From contig NC_090442.1 of the NCBI RefSeq assembly GCF_031143425.1, positions 422,919,776 to 422,983,775 of the forward strand: DNA of 64,000 nt, read 5' to 3'. The stretch comes from Pleurodeles waltl. Taxonomy: Eukaryota; Chordata; Amphibia; Caudata; Salamandridae. The position numbers and the translations under genes were made by a program. Shown piece after piece: positions 32,926 to 44,647 of the stretch. Within the stretch, counting starts at the first letter, position 1; each line of letters begins with the position of its first letter. The notes beneath the pieces were generated by a model that searched no databases, had not been told where the DNA came from, and saw only the letters and a program-made list of their open reading frames with translations.

Positions 32926-33965
32926 CCTCCCTTCCACAGCTGGATCTCACCCCGACCTGGGAGAGCTCTCCAGGCCCAGGGAGAAAGCTCTATGGTCCTG
33001 GTGGCGTGGCTTCTTCTGCAAAACAGTGCACACCTCACCTGGAGGTCTCTCGGCTTCAGACCCCATCTCCCTTTTCCTTCTTGTGAGAAAGTCCCTCCTT
33101 TGTGCAAAGCGTTGCGCTTCTCAAGCCAGTCCCAAGCCGTCTCGGTGAGTCAAAGAAAAGGGTCTTGTCTTGGAAGATAACCTTCAGGCAAGCTGGGAAG
33201 AGAAACATGTAACCGGTGTCCATGGCTCTGAGTTTTTGCTTTGCCTCTTGGAATGAACAGCATTGCCATTAGACTTTAGGAGTGTAGTCCGAGAAAATAA
33301 CCACAGGGGAGGATTTAAATGTCAACGATCCCACTTTATGTGCCGCACGGAGGATCGCATCTCTATCTGCATAGTTAAGCAATAGGGCAATAAAAGAAAG
33401 GTGCACCCACTGGGAGCTTCGCGATCAATGCTCGATGCGTCCGTTTGACTATGAAGCAAGTGGAGACCTCTGTTGATTCGTCTGCTTGACTATGAAGCAA
33501 GTGGAGACCTCCGTCGTAGGTATCCAGCTCTTTAGGCAGGCAGATTTGAAGGAGGTGGACTCAGTCTCCTCTGGAATGCCCACAATGCATTGACTGTTGT
33601 GCCTTGATCTGCCCTCAGTGTCCTCCACTCAAGCCTCCAGCTGCCCCACTAGGCGTTACAGAGCTGTGAGGCAAGATCTGTGCAACTTGACTGTATCCTC
33701 AGTCTCAAAAAGCCTATTCTCCATCCTGTGACCCTATGTGGAGTGTTCCGTAGGTCCTGTCAGATCAGGGCTAGAGCTACTTTTAGGTCTCCCATTTTAT
33801 CCCTCATGGAGTCCTTGAGATCTTGGATTGGTTGTAGGATGGATGAACCTGGAAGGCCCTCGGTGGGGGGCGGCTGCCACCAGCGTCATCTGCCAGGGCC
33901 AGCTGTTTAGTGAATTTGTCGATTTTCTGTTGGGATGCAGATCCAGGAGGTTTGTCTCATGCCAT
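32926..33965 (-). pseudogene. L1 ORF1 protein
   Basis: Minus strand. ORF1 encodes the RNA-binding chaperone of L1. The readable part is the RRM/C-terminal domain: LLNYADRDAILRAAHKVG (about 33390-33340), VVIFSDYTPKV, then LRAMDTGYMFLFPACLKVIF and a final Trp-rich segment near 32930. Upstream, 33560-33880, is a decayed coiled-coil region. A likely start lies near 33960. It contains several stops and shifts. Whether it belongs to the same L1 as the RT at 19699-21573 is uncertain, since the intervening endonuclease region is absent. Confidence 0.7.
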
Positions 33966-35220
33966 GTTGAGCTGGGGTGGGAGGGGTGCTGGTAGGAAGA
34001 TCCGCCTATGCTGGGGTAAAACACACCGGGGGGCACTCAGGGGGGCCACCCTCTGGCCAATCATAGGGTGTGCACAGTCAAATGCCTGCTCCTGCTGTGC
34101 CTGATGGATGTGGCCCCAAGGTCACCCCGGAGAATGGCTGTCACAGGAGCAGCTCCACATCAGGTCCAGACACACACCTCCACGCAGCACTCTGGGCAAA
34201 GCGTCCATGAAATGTTCCTGTTGACAAATCCAAATAGAGGGGCCCAGTAACATTTACCTTGGGTGGGCCCGCTCTGCTAAGGTCAATCACCATGTGGCTC
34301 AAGCATGCTGCTGAATGAGGGCTGGCCCCGCGGATATCGCGGTTTCAACTAAGGGGCTCCGGACAAGCTTCATGCAGCCAGCTCTGACCCCAGCAACAGA
34401 AGCGGAATCACCAGGCAACAGTCGGTGGTGGGGAAGGAGGCCAATCCCGGTTACAAGCAGCCAGCAAGGAGCTAAAGGTGTCTAGGATCCCCTGCAAGCT
34501 GACAGAGTAAAATGCATTCAGGTGGCACACACAACGAGGAACAAGAGGGACCAAAGAGTCCTCAAACCAACAATTCTGCCCCCTCATAAGCAGACCACTC
34601 TGTAGTTATAGGGCCGTTGTATCAGTCTGTAGCTGTGTCCCTGCCCGTGGTCCCACCATCTCATTTCTGGGCTAGAAAGATCAATAGGACAGTCCCAGGG
34701 CCAGCTGCTGACGGAGAGGAGCATATTCTTGAGAGGCAGCTGAGCAAGGTCATGTCACTGGCTTCTGCACCCTCACTCAATTGCCCTGAGCCACCGATGC
34801 AGCCCAACAACAGGCCACATGGCAACTTAGCATCACTGCTAGCTGCCCGGCTTGGGAAACAATCAAGGGATGGTCCAGTTTTTCCCAAGCACCCCCGGTC
34901 AGCCAACAGCGTGTCTGTGGCCCACATTGCAGTCCTCGAGCCCATGATGTGTCTGGGTATCTCCCTCAGAGGGTCCCAGCCTCTGTGCAGAAGATTGGGA
35001 GGGTTTTGAAGTGGGGGGCCTGCTCCCACAACAGTCCACAGGGCCCTGAGGCACCTCAAAGTTTCTCCTCAAGCCAACCACAAGGCGTGGCTGTGCACTC
35101 TCGTCAGTGCATCCCCAGAGGCCTTCAGCCGTCAAAGCCTCTGCGCCGCTCAGTGAGGCAGACCTCTACTAAAGGGCGACAGCCATGTTTGGCTCTGAAG
35201 CCATGGCACCATGTTTAACA
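33966..35220 (-). other. L1 5' UTR
   Basis: GC-rich, CpG-containing stretch upstream of ORF1 in the minus orientation. It ends near a GCCATGTTTGGCTCTGAAGCC segment at about 35180-35205, the sort of start seen at L1 promoters. No coding motif. Internal L1 promoters lie in such regions. Confidence 0.5.
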
Positions 35221-35249
35221 TCATAAAAAACCTTACTCATGTCATGGTT

Positions 35250-35990
35250 ATCCAAAAAATTATTGTATACATCCTCCACAGTCCACTGTTTCACACTAGA
35301 AAGAAATAACCAATCAGGATTGTGGTTCCCATCCTCACATCATTACAAATGGTGCCAAACCAGTGTTTTCATTGCAAGTGACTCGATTAGCCCAAATCAT
35401 CTTAGCAAGTTATTTGATCCAATCCATATTGCAATTCATGGCAGACTGAATAATGCATTTAATAACGTGGTTGAACTTTTCCACCATGCCATTACCACTA
35501 GGATTATATAATTATGCAGTTTTGTGCTTTATACCAAGTTTTTCAAAACTAAACTTGGCTTTCTGAGGCGTAAGCTGGACACTAATGTTACTATCTAATG
35601 ATGCTAGATTACTTTTAATCATGAATGTTTGGTCCAAAGACTCTTAAGCCAAATCTGTATATGGTGCGTCTACTTCTTTAATCACAGGCCGTTTTGTAAA
35701 TAAATCCAACAATACAATAATCTATTTCATGATTCTGTGTAAGACCCATCATGCCAATGGCCGAACACCCATCAATACCTGGGAATCAAAATCACATTTG
35801 GGTGGTTGTAACATATGTTAAGATTCGTTACCATGAAACAATGCTTACAATACCTCACAAACCTTTCAATAGCCAAATCAACTCTAGACCACCAAAACAT
35901 TTTTTTAATAGCAGCTTTCATTCAAGTTATAGCAAAACGATCTACATGACATAATAATCCAATGTAACTCACCTCCAAAAAAGCTTTACT
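35250..35990 (-). pseudogene. Integrase fragment of a Ty3/gypsy-like element
   Basis: Minus strand. Near 35960-35830: a zinc-finger end KMFWWSRVDLAIERFVRYCKHCF with the paired Cys. Near 35560-35390: KLGIKHKTA, then YNPSGNGMVEKFN with the catalytic Glu, then WANRVTCNENTGLAPF. The first and second catalytic Asp regions are too eroded to place. Many stops. Its plus-strand counterpart family may be the RT at 38857-39787. Confidence 0.6.
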
Positions 35991-35991
35991 C

Positions 35992-36110
35992 CAGGCTTTT
36001 CCAACAAGTAGACCGAAAGCTACTAGTAGCTCTCAAGCGACCTGGAAGTAGCTCTCAAGCGACCTGGAAGTAGCTCTCCTGTGTGAGCCTCAGCCTACTA
36101 GGTAAAAATC
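35992..36110 (+). repeat. hAT-like terminal segment with a 22-bp tandem duplication
   Basis: Starts CAGGCTTTTCCAACAAG, which looks like a hAT-type end. Two exact 22-bp units (36026-36047, 36048-36069) begin GTAGCTCTCAAGCGACC, with a third partial unit from 36070. No opposite end was identified. Confidence 0.35.
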
Positions 36111-36479
36111 ATTTGTTTGGTTAAATCAAAGTACGTATTCCTGAAAAGTGTGCATTCAAGACTAAAATGTGTCTTTTCAGAACTTGAAACCTGATGTTTA
36201 GAGAAAAACAGATTCCCAAAAGATATTTAAAGTTGATATTTGAGTGAACAATCACGCAGTATTAGTAATACCACCTTGGTGACAAGGGCATTTCAGCTAT
36301 AGCTGTCATGTATTACACATGTAGAGACATTTCAAATTGAACAAGCTTCTTATATTACTGGCAACCCTGTATGTTGCCGGAAAAAAAACGTAATTCAATA
36401 TCCTGGAAAAGCACTCAAATGGAAGGAAAGATTAGGTAAAGCTTGTCAGATATAAACAGGAATCACATAAATTACCTTA

Positions 36480-37020
36480 ACGTTTTTTTACCCGCATTAG
36501 CATGTGAGCAGGAGACCCACTCCCCGATACTGACCCGCTCACAGGGCAATGTCGGCCCCTGCTGCGCTGCTCACCCTGCTTCCTCCGACATGCCAGAAAC
36601 GCAACGATTGCAGATTCGGGCGTCCAACTCGGCTCTTCTACATCTGGTGCTCCCGACTCCAGTTTAGAGAAAACTCAGCGAGCACAGACTGAAATGCCTA
36701 AACGCCGGCTCTCGTGCGACTGGACCACGGATTCCGGATCAGAGCGATCTCTTCCGGTGCAAATTCAGTGGCGGGTTTTTTGCATACAGAGGGCTTGTCT
36801 CTTTCGTGGCGGGTAATTTCTTCTAGTAGTCTGTTGAGTTTACTGGGAAGCAAAAACAACAAAGCCCATCGTGTAATCGACACTGCCCGCCAGGTATTTG
36901 AAGCCCAGCTTTCTGATTACGTCTTCGTGCCATCGGATGTTGAAGTCGGATCTTCCGAATTAACAAATAGAGGCACTCGGGTATTTCGACATCTCTGGTG
37001 AGGATTCTGACGGTAAGTCC
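36480..37020 (+). promoter_or_regulatory. CpG-island-like segment ending near a splice-donor consensus
   Basis: By eye there are about 36 CpG dinucleotides in about 530 bp at near 50% GC, close to or above random expectation. Flanking DNA is AT-rich and CpG-poor. GTAAGT, a perfect donor consensus, lies at 37013-37018. Short open frames are present (for example 36714-37001, 95 codons) but I recognise no protein. It could be a promoter with first exon of a host gene, a young insertion, or a transposon promoter. Confidence 0.4.
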
Positions 37021-38850
37021 CATCCATGTTCAGAATCTGCTGCTCTAGTTGATTAGTTTTGACATGTAAGATAAGATGTCATGATGCTCAACAGCAGCTA
37101 GTTAGTTGTCATAAGGTCTAATAGTGATCTTGCGGCTCACATCTTGTAGGCAAGCTGCATTAAATACTTTAGCACTGGCCCCTTGTGTGTTGTGAGTCAC
37201 ATTCTTAGTTAATTATATAGCTTTTAGCGTTAATGCGTGTTTTAATGCTAGATGGGAGCAAATTAACAAATTATCAAGGCATGGCGTGCCCAAATGTTGA
37301 GTGGATTTGGGATGGTGCTAATCTGACATCACAAGGCATTGTGTCCCAGGGACAAGGTTTAAAACAGCGCTTCAAAATACCAGTAATAAGCAAAGGACTG
37401 ACTCAAAAAGTGAATCGTAGAGCAGAATTTAGTAAAACCATGAAGGTACAATCAGGGCTAAAAAATCTACTCAACCACTAGTTATGGCAGTCATTTGATC
37501 AGCGCAAGCTATTTTTAGGACTTACTCGCCCCTTCTGTCGAGTTGACAAAGAACAGGTGTTCTGTTCGGTCAGAAAGTGGAAGAGCAATAAAATACGCTT
37601 TTAAATCTTGTTCTTGTATGTCACTTTTGCTCTTTGTTCACAGACAGAGGTCAAAAGTAAGTTTGTCTTACAATTAATTTTCCTTCTAACTGCAGGATTT
37701 TGTAAGGTGAACTGTCTGACCTGCTGTTTAGAATGTGGCATACCAAAACACAACAGTGACCTAACACAACATTTAAATGACAGTCATCTGTACAAACATT
37801 TACAAATATATTTCAGTAGCTGTGAAAGTCAAATTTTTGTATTTCTGTGTGATGAAACAATTATTTAATAGGATGAAAACAAATCAGAATACGTTATGTG
37901 TTGATGTGCAAAGGATATTTTTTTTGAAACCCAGTTTTCACAGATTGTTAATACAATATAGATTTATCAGTAAAGCTGCAAGTTAATGAAAAGGGTTTTG
38001 GACATTTCGTGGAAAATTACAGTGTGTAGATGACAGTATGCTACCACATAATAGTTTAGTAATATATTTGTTAAAACTGAGTGTTTAATCAAACTGAGAA
38101 ACACTCCTGCCCCGATGGCAATGCTTTTAGTAAATTAAAAGCAAGTCATGGGTCATGTGTACCCTATATATGGGCTAGATTCTTGTGATACATGCAGCAA
38201 GCTTTAGTCTACTTAATCAAACAAAAGAGGTTTTTTTGTACTGCAGAAATGCTGAGCTTACATATTTGAAGGTGCAATCATGTGGGAATGAAGAAAAAGG
38301 CGAGTCTGTAACCTATTTGGCTAGGAGCACACAATTCGAGACCCATTTACGGGTCAAATACATTACAGTTAGGTCGAGTAGGTTATTCAAGTTACTTGAC
38401 CTGCTGGCCTAGTAACATTTTTGTGGTTTTTGTTTTAGGCCTTTACAATACAGAAGTAATAAAATGCAGATGCAGTAAGAGTCTAATTAAATGCATAGTC
38501 ATTGCCATGAAGGCTCCCAGTGATAGAACAAAGTAGAGTAATGGGCAAATTTGGAAATAGACGCTCAATTGTGCAGCAAAATCAGGAAGAAATCGGACAG
38601 CATCCCAGTAGAGACCAAAAAAAATCCGACTGGCTCCCAAATTCACTGTTATGTATTGCCATTTTCTCCATAGGAAAACATAGAAACTGCAAGTCACCAT
38701 GGTGTGAGCAAAGAATTATATTTTCATCAAATCATATTATTACAGTATAATGAATAGTCTCATAACCCTCACCTTAACACTAACCCACTATATGAATATT
38801 GATTCAGCTCTTTTGACCTATAGTCATCCAGAGGTAAAAAGGACAAACTA
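37021..38850. other. No recognisable feature
   Basis: AT-rich DNA without coding motifs or clear repeats. If the CpG-rich segment is a first exon this would be intron, but I cannot support any exon here. Confidence 0.4.
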
Positions 38851-38856
38851 GTTACA

Positions 38857-39787
38857 ATGGTGAGTTTCCCTCTGTTAGCGGAAGGTAAGGTGAATAATGT
38901 GTTTTTTGGAATACAACCAGAAATGGAGAAACAGTTGCATCGGTTGGAAAGTAAAAGTATAATAGAAGAAGCAGAGGAGGCAGAGTGGTTGGCTTCTGTG
39001 GTGACAGAGAGGAAGTCAAATGGTGAGGTAAGGTATGTGTGTGTCTTAACGAGTTAAACAAACATGTTGTGGTGCATAAGTTTCCATAAGTTGCCGATCC
39101 CTAATATTTTGGAGATGCTGACTAGGTTGATTGGAGCCAAAGTATGTTCCACCATAGACTTTGGTTCGGTGTACAATCAGATTATGTCGGATGAGAAATC
39201 CAAGGGTTTTACAGCATTTTTTGTTTTGGGAGAATTCCATTTGGATTGGTTTCAGCAGCCTCTCTGTCTTCCAAAGATAGATTGAAAAGAAGCTGAGAGG
39301 GTTTGCTGAACTCAAAGTTTATCAAGATGATGTGTTAGCTTTTGGAAGAAATGAACAAGAATATTATGCAAGGATGAGGGAAGTTATTAAAATATTCAGT
39401 ATGGTAAATCTTTTGGTAAACGTAAAGAATTGCAAGTTAAGGAAAACTGCCATTGAGTATTTGGGGCATAACATTTCTGGAAGTGGAATAAGACCTGAAG
39501 GGGAATTAATAAACACTATATAGAAATTAGTATTGCCCTTAAATAAGGAAGAATTTGTCCATTTTTTGTGAATAGTGGAGTACTATAATAAGTTTTGTAA
39601 ACTACTGCAGTGAAAACGAGTAATAGGAGAATTTTTTTTCTTTTTAAAGGGTTAGTTGGATATGCGTGGCATGATGAGTGTGAAAGGGAATTCATTGCTT
39701 TAGAGGAATAACTGAATGCAGCACCAAATGTGAAGAGTTTTAATCAATTAGCTAAATCAGCTGTTATAACAAATGCTAGTGTTAGAG
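38857..39787 (+). pseudogene. Ty3/gypsy-like reverse transcriptase
   Basis: Plus strand, several frames. RT N-terminus: EMEKQLHRLESKSIIEEAE, ASVVTERKSNGEVRYVCVL. Then KLPIPNILEMLTRLIGAKV and STIDFGSVYNQI (first catalytic Asp), an FHLDWFQQPLCLPK segment, KVYQDDVLAFG (YQDD-type active site, about 39318-39350), and the thumb IEYLGHNISGSGIRPEGE. The connection follows with WHDECEREFIALEE. At least three stops or shifts. The hAT-like element at 39788 terminates it. Confidence 0.72.
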
Positions 39788-41490
39788 CAGGGGTGTGGAA
39801 TTCCCCTAGTCCAACGCCCAGGACATATTTTGTTTGGGGTCAAGGATAACAAGTTTTCAGGTTTATTTTGTCCTTGGGACAAGTAGACCCGCCCCCCTGC
39901 AGCACAAACCTTTTGGCTGCCAATTTACAGTACCATATTACAGAGCAGGGAAAGGAGTTGTCTGCAGTTGAAGTAATAATTGTGTCTACATGTAAATGCT
40001 GTTGGAACTTGTATTTCTGGTTCATTAATACAAAGCTTTTATTGTTGGAGTAAGTGTTCTAAATATATGTTGTAAGCTCCAACTGCACTACTGACAGTGG
40101 TTCGAGGGAAAAAAAAATGTGTACACCGATATGCAAAATTTAAAAATATGGGGCAACATATAATGCTCTCACAATGCTCATTGATGAAATGCAAATATTT
40201 GCAGAAGCTTGAAAGCAAGAATGATGATTTCCAGCTTTCAAAATAAAATGTTCACAAATAAATGCAACTAGGAGAAAAAACATTTTGCTAAACTACTGGT
40301 AAATTTTAGGTAACATTTCTTTGAAGCATCATTTACTCTAATGTCTTGACGCATGCTAGTATTTCCAAAAAATATTCACAATCGAAAGTCAGTGTAAACA
40401 AGCATTGGCAAAGTTAATGGGTCTGACAATAATGGTGAGTATTTTGGTTTTGTAATTGGTGTCTTATTTTGACACGACTTTTGTAAAGCTTTATTGTTGT
40501 GGGAGCTGCTGGGCCTTCATCACTGTAAACAAATTTGAGCAAAAGCCAACATATTTTTTCGTTTAAAAAAGCGCACATTGCTAATCAGACCTTGGCACTG
40601 AACAAAACTACTTTGTGTGCCAATATGCTTCTCGTGAAACAGCAGATTGGGATAATAGTACTGTAAGATAACATGAATTTGTAGAGCTCAAAATGTGTCA
40701 CCTATGAGGGGATCCTGGTGCTGAGTAGGAGTGGGTTCTGCAAGTAGGATCAGTCACAGTGAAGCCAGCCGATAGATGGCTAGGGAGAGAGAATTTTAAT
40801 AAATAAGAAGATCTTCGTTAACACCAGACCTAATTGGGGTCAATTCTTAAAGAAAGTCCCAAAAATGCACCTATGGTTTATGTTTTTGGATTAGTGCAGA
40901 TTTGTGTATTTCATTAATTCACCAGAATTTATAGAAGTAGAGCAGGAAATCGTACTCCTAGAAAATATTTTTTTAAACTGTACTTTAGCACAAGCAAATC
41001 TGCAGGTGTAGATTTGCTCATGCAAAAATCTGTTAAGCATTTACAAGTTCACTTTCTCTGGAAGAAGTTTTACTTCTGACCCTTGTCAGGAGTACATTTT
41101 CGACCTTTCTCCGTAAGTGGTTAAGAGTGCTGAGCGTGATAAAAGTGGGTAAAACATTAAAAAGTGCACAAGTTAGTAGGTTTGCACAGACTCGAAAGGA
41201 CATTCCAACCCTTGAACTATTGCTTACCACTGCCTCCAACCCCAGTATGTAGACTTGCAGATAGGTGGCGAAATAGGGAAGCTGCTAGTATTCAAGCCCT
41301 ACTATAGTTAGCCCTGGCATAATCAGAAAGGCTACTATCAGAGCTTTTCTTTACTGATTATTGCTGCCATATCTTGTTGCCGCACTCCATGGCACCAAAG
41401 GGACAAGTAGATTTTTTTACAGGACAAGTAGATTTATGAAGCAAGATGTCCGGCAGGCAAGTATATATATTATTCATTTCTCCATCCCTG
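39788..41490 (+). mobile_element. hAT-like non-autonomous element
   Basis: Starts CAGGGGTGTGGAATTC and ends GAAATGAATAATA-type sequence in inverted view (CAGGGATGGAGAAAT), giving imperfect hAT-style inverted ends. TAGAGCAG occurs at 39783-39790 and 41491-41498, overlapping the left end by three bases, so TAGAG is a clear flanking duplicate. No transposase. It interrupts the gypsy-like RT. Confidence 0.5.
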
Positions 41491-41495
41491 TAGAG

Positions 41496-42250
41496 CAGTG
41501 ATCTTCAAAGTTTTTAATGCAGTGCCCTCCAGTGGGGAAAACAATCATAAGGCCCCCCCTCTGAATTTTTCATTATTATTCTAATAAATTGGCAATGTTT
41601 AAATATGTCTAGACTTATTTCAACATTGCAGTTAAGTTCTGTTACTGTTTTAAAAATGCAATCACATTCATGATGCCAAACATACTATTCTGGTCAGGCA
41701 GGCCTTACTAACGTGTACAAGTATTCACATTGTGATTATTAGAAGTGGGGGTGGGGGCTTTGATGTGCACACTTTCCAGGTCCGGCACTCCTCCGCAGTC
41801 ACTCATTCCAGAAAGTCATCCCTTCTTTTAGTGAGAGTCGGTGAGGTGGGGCTGGCCCAGTGTATGGCTATGCATCGTCATGCTTGCACCAAGTCCAGTC
41901 GGGCAAATTTGCACCACATTTTTCACTTCTTATTGGGAAGAGGCAACAACCCCAGTAGGCAGTGTTGGGTGCTAAGCTCCACAGTTACATTTGTCACACC
42001 TCTTGCCTTACCTCACCCCAAAACAGCTGTAGCCATACGTAGTGCCACGCAACATGTCCGAAATCTGCTGGGATCACACTGCACCAAGCGCAACCTGCCA
42101 GGCGTGTCAGATAAGCCCTGTGCAAGTGTTGTGGAGTCAAGTATGCTCTGTAGAGAAAACAAAACAGCACCAGCTTAAATTGGGCATTACTGGCTACTTC
42201 TTGCACCTGCGCAAGGACTCTGTTCAACTTCCCGTCTGCAAGCGGGGAGT
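41496..42250 (+). other. Possible second hAT-like end; otherwise unassigned
   Basis: CAGTGATCTTCAAAGTTTTTAA at 41496 looks like a Charlie-type hAT end followed by a CCCTCCAGTGGGG hairpin. The far end is not found. The open frames at 41732-42254 have no recognisable domain. Confidence 0.3.
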
Positions 42251-42254
42251 CTAA

Positions 42255-42870
42255 CTCTCTGTCTCAGGTGGCACGTTTCAGTGCAGTATTTGTCTGCCAA
42301 TCATATTTTAGGGTTGCATTTAGCCGGGAGATAATACTCTTAAAGGAGCTGGGATCTAAAATCATCTGTAGGACTTGAGACTGCTCCGGTTCCTCAGGGA
42401 AAGAAGTCCAGATCTGACAGGCAGTGTGGGATATACTCGCATATTGCAAAAACTGCTGCCTCGGAATCGTAGTGAGCGTCAACCACCCCAATGGACATAA
42501 AGATGGCATTTAGAAATCAATCTCCCGCTTTCTGGCAGCTCCCCTCTAGCCATTGTAACATCCATTGAGTCAAGTTTTATTTTATATATGTTAGGAAAAA
42601 CTGCAGAGGTCCACATAAAAACTCAAATTCTTACAAGTAAATAAAATACAGTTATATACATACAATAAAACCACCCGCCCCAGCCTAGAATATCTAACAT
42701 CATGAAGACGAACCTGAATTCTAAAACATTCTTTTAAAACAGATTCCATTCTAACAACAGTAGAAGGTACCTGAGGGCACACACAAGTATCTTCAATTTC
42801 ATAGGTGCAAAATGAGGCCATCCCATCAAAGAACAAGAGGATGTTCATAGGGAATGTCCAGAGTTCAAAG
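42255..42870 (-). pseudogene. LINE 3'-end fragment (tentative)
   Basis: Minus-strand frame 42509-42264 has a Cys/Trp/Phe-rich composition with SHTACQIWTSFPEE, like the C-terminal tail of APE-type LINE ORF2. The frame 42848-42591 is weaker. The neighbouring antisense LINE starts only at 44640. Family unknown. Confidence 0.35.
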
Positions 42871-43008
42871 AGCTAACATCTCAATCCCATTCAAGATCAA
42901 GTTTGAAAGGGACACATGGACTCTTATTGTGTCATCATTACAGAATGTATCACTAAAACCCAATGATTATAACTTATAAGAACACTTAAAAGGTAACAAG
43001 TACTATTG

Positions 43009-43093
43009 CAAAATATTTAATTTGGGAATATACAGTGACTTAACAATGCAGAGACAGTGAGAAGAAAAGAGGCAACATATCAACTTGCCTGGA
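43009..43093 (+). repeat. Left flank related to 44515-44600
   Basis: Both contain ATATTT(A/C)ATTTGGG, then a variable stretch, then GCAATGCAGAGACAG-like sequence in the same orientation. The G-rich block and its hairpins lie between them. Confidence 0.45.
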
Positions 43094-43151
43094 ATCCACT
43101 ACAGACCAGGGAAGTAATATTCCAAGGGGAACATCCAGAACAACGACCAAC

Positions 43152-43183
43152 GTTAACGCAAGCGGAACCACGCTTGTGTTAAC
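43152..43183. repeat. Hairpin 1
   Basis: Inverted repeat GTTAACGCAAGCG / CGCTTGTGTTAAC with a six-base loop and one mismatch. Confidence 0.7.
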
Positions 43184-43192
43184 AACGACTCA

Positions 43193-43258
43193 CTTTTTCT
43201 CTGTCTTAACCACGCATGTGTTGAACATCGCACATGCGTGGTTAAGGCAGAGAAAAAG
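43193..43258. repeat. Hairpin 2, 28-bp stem
   Basis: Stem arms 43193-43220 and 43231-43258 pair over 28 bases with one mismatch around a 10-base loop. The inner part is TTAACCACGCATGTG. Confidence 0.82.
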
Positions 43259-43289
43259 GGAGTCAGCAACTGGAGAGGACGCGGATTAA

Positions 43290-44225
43290 GTGGGGCAGAG
43301 TTGGGGGTAGTTTTTAGGGGTGGGGTGGATTAAGGGCTTGGGGGGAGGTTAGGATATTTTTTTTTAGGGGCGGGGTGGGGCATCGGGGAAGTTCATGTTT
43401 TTAGGGGTGGGGGATCAGGGCAGTTCTGTTTTTAGGGGCGGGTCGGGTACTTTTGTTTTTGGGGGTGGGGCATCAGGGTAGTTTTTATTTTTTGGGGGTG
43501 AGGGGATCGGGTAGTTTGGTTTTTTGAGGGTGTCGGGATAGTTTGTTTTTTACGGCTGGGGGATCGTTGGTTTTTGGGGGGGTCGGGGTAGTTTGGTTTT
43601 TGGGGGTAGGGAGATCGGGTGTAGTTTGGTTTTGGGGTGGGGGGTCGGGATACTTTTGTTTTTTGGGGGATGGGGGTTGGGGTAGTTTTGGGGGGCGAGG
43701 GGTCCGGGTAGTTTTGTTTCTTGGGGGTGAGGGGCCGGGGTGGTTTGGTTTTTGGGGGCAGGTGTTGATGTTTTTTTGATGGGTGGGGGTTGGGGTTGTT
43801 TGGTTTTTTTGGGGGTGGGGGATTGGGTAGTTTTGTTTTGGGCGTGGGGCGTCGGGGTACTTTTTGTTTTTGGGTGGGGGATCGAGGTAGTTTGTTTTTT
43901 GGGGGTGGGAGGTTGGGGTAGTTTGGCTTTCGGGGGTTGGGGCCAGGGTAGTTTTTTTTTGGGGGGGGGTCGGGGTAGGGTGGTTGTTGGGGGGGTGGTA
44001 GGAGATCGGGGTAGTTTTGTCATGGGGGATCGGGGTAGTTTTTTTTTTTTGGGGCGGTTGGTTTGTGGGGGGTTGGGGTAAGTTTGTTTTTAGGGGCAGG
44101 TAGTGTTTATTTTTGGGGTTGGGGTCGGTGGCTTTTAGGGCGGGTGGGGGAGGGTTGGGTAGGTTTTAGGGTTCCAGGTGGGTGAGGGTATCTGGGTAGT
44201 TGTATTTTTAGGGCAGGTGGGGGGA
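43290..44225 (+). repeat. G-rich minisatellite, unit about 33-36 bp
   Basis: About 27 degenerate units of the form GTAGTTT-G-TTTTTGGGGGTGGGG-ATCGG. Plus strand has dense G runs of three to ten, suited to G-quadruplex formation. Open frames across it (Pro/Lys/Thr-rich on the minus strand, Gly/Val/Trp-rich on the plus) reflect the repeat only. Confidence 0.88.
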
Positions 44226-44236
44226 TAGCATGTGAA

Positions 44237-44376
44237 AACCACACATGCCGTTCCACACATGCCTTTACTAGGCATGCCATTACAACAAAAAATCGTTGTA
44301 AGGGTATGCGTGGGAAAGGCATTCGTGGAAACAACACGGTCGTTGTTCCGACCGCGTTGTTCAGGCATGTGTGGTT
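44237..44376. repeat. Nested inverted repeats right of the minisatellite
   Basis: Outer arms AACCACACATGCC (44237-44249) and its complement (44364-44376) match over 13 bases. Inside are hairpins TACAAC/GTTGTA (44281-44300) and ACAACACGGTCG/CGACCGCGTTGT (44331-44360). The arm sequence resembles the inner stem of hairpin 2. Confidence 0.75.
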
Positions 44377-44647
44377 GGCGCATGCGTTGTTCCAACATAC
44401 ATTTATATTCCAAAGATACATATAGCCTCTTTTCATGCTGTCAGTACCAAACGTGCCACTAATATCCCATTAATATAACTTTAAAACGCTTAAAAAAATT
44501 AAACATTATATTACTGAATATTTCATTTGGGGTTACGGAAAGTAACTTTAGCAATGCAGAGACAGAAAGAATGGACAGCAACCTAAAAATCGGCCTAGGC
44601 CAAGTCCGCCGGCACTGTAAGAGGGTAGGGTAAACAAATAAACATGA

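Noticed and set aside
36714..37001. 95-codon open frame in the CpG-rich segment
   Set aside because: No homology is recognised and the segment is open in several frames. The island itself is reported instead.
37620..37660. Acceptor-like tract (TTTGTTCACAG) followed closely by GTAAGT, suggesting a microexon
   Set aside because: Such combinations occur by chance in AT-rich DNA and there is no coding evidence on either side.
39930..40053. Possible RNase H continuation of the gypsy-like RT
   Set aside because: The weak resemblance falls inside the hAT-like element, whose ends lie at 39788 and 41490, so it is not gypsy coding sequence.
43550..44023. 157-codon minus-strand Pro/Lys/Thr-rich open frame, and Gly/Trp-rich plus-strand frames
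   Set aside because: They are direct translations of the G-rich minisatellite and have no independent support.
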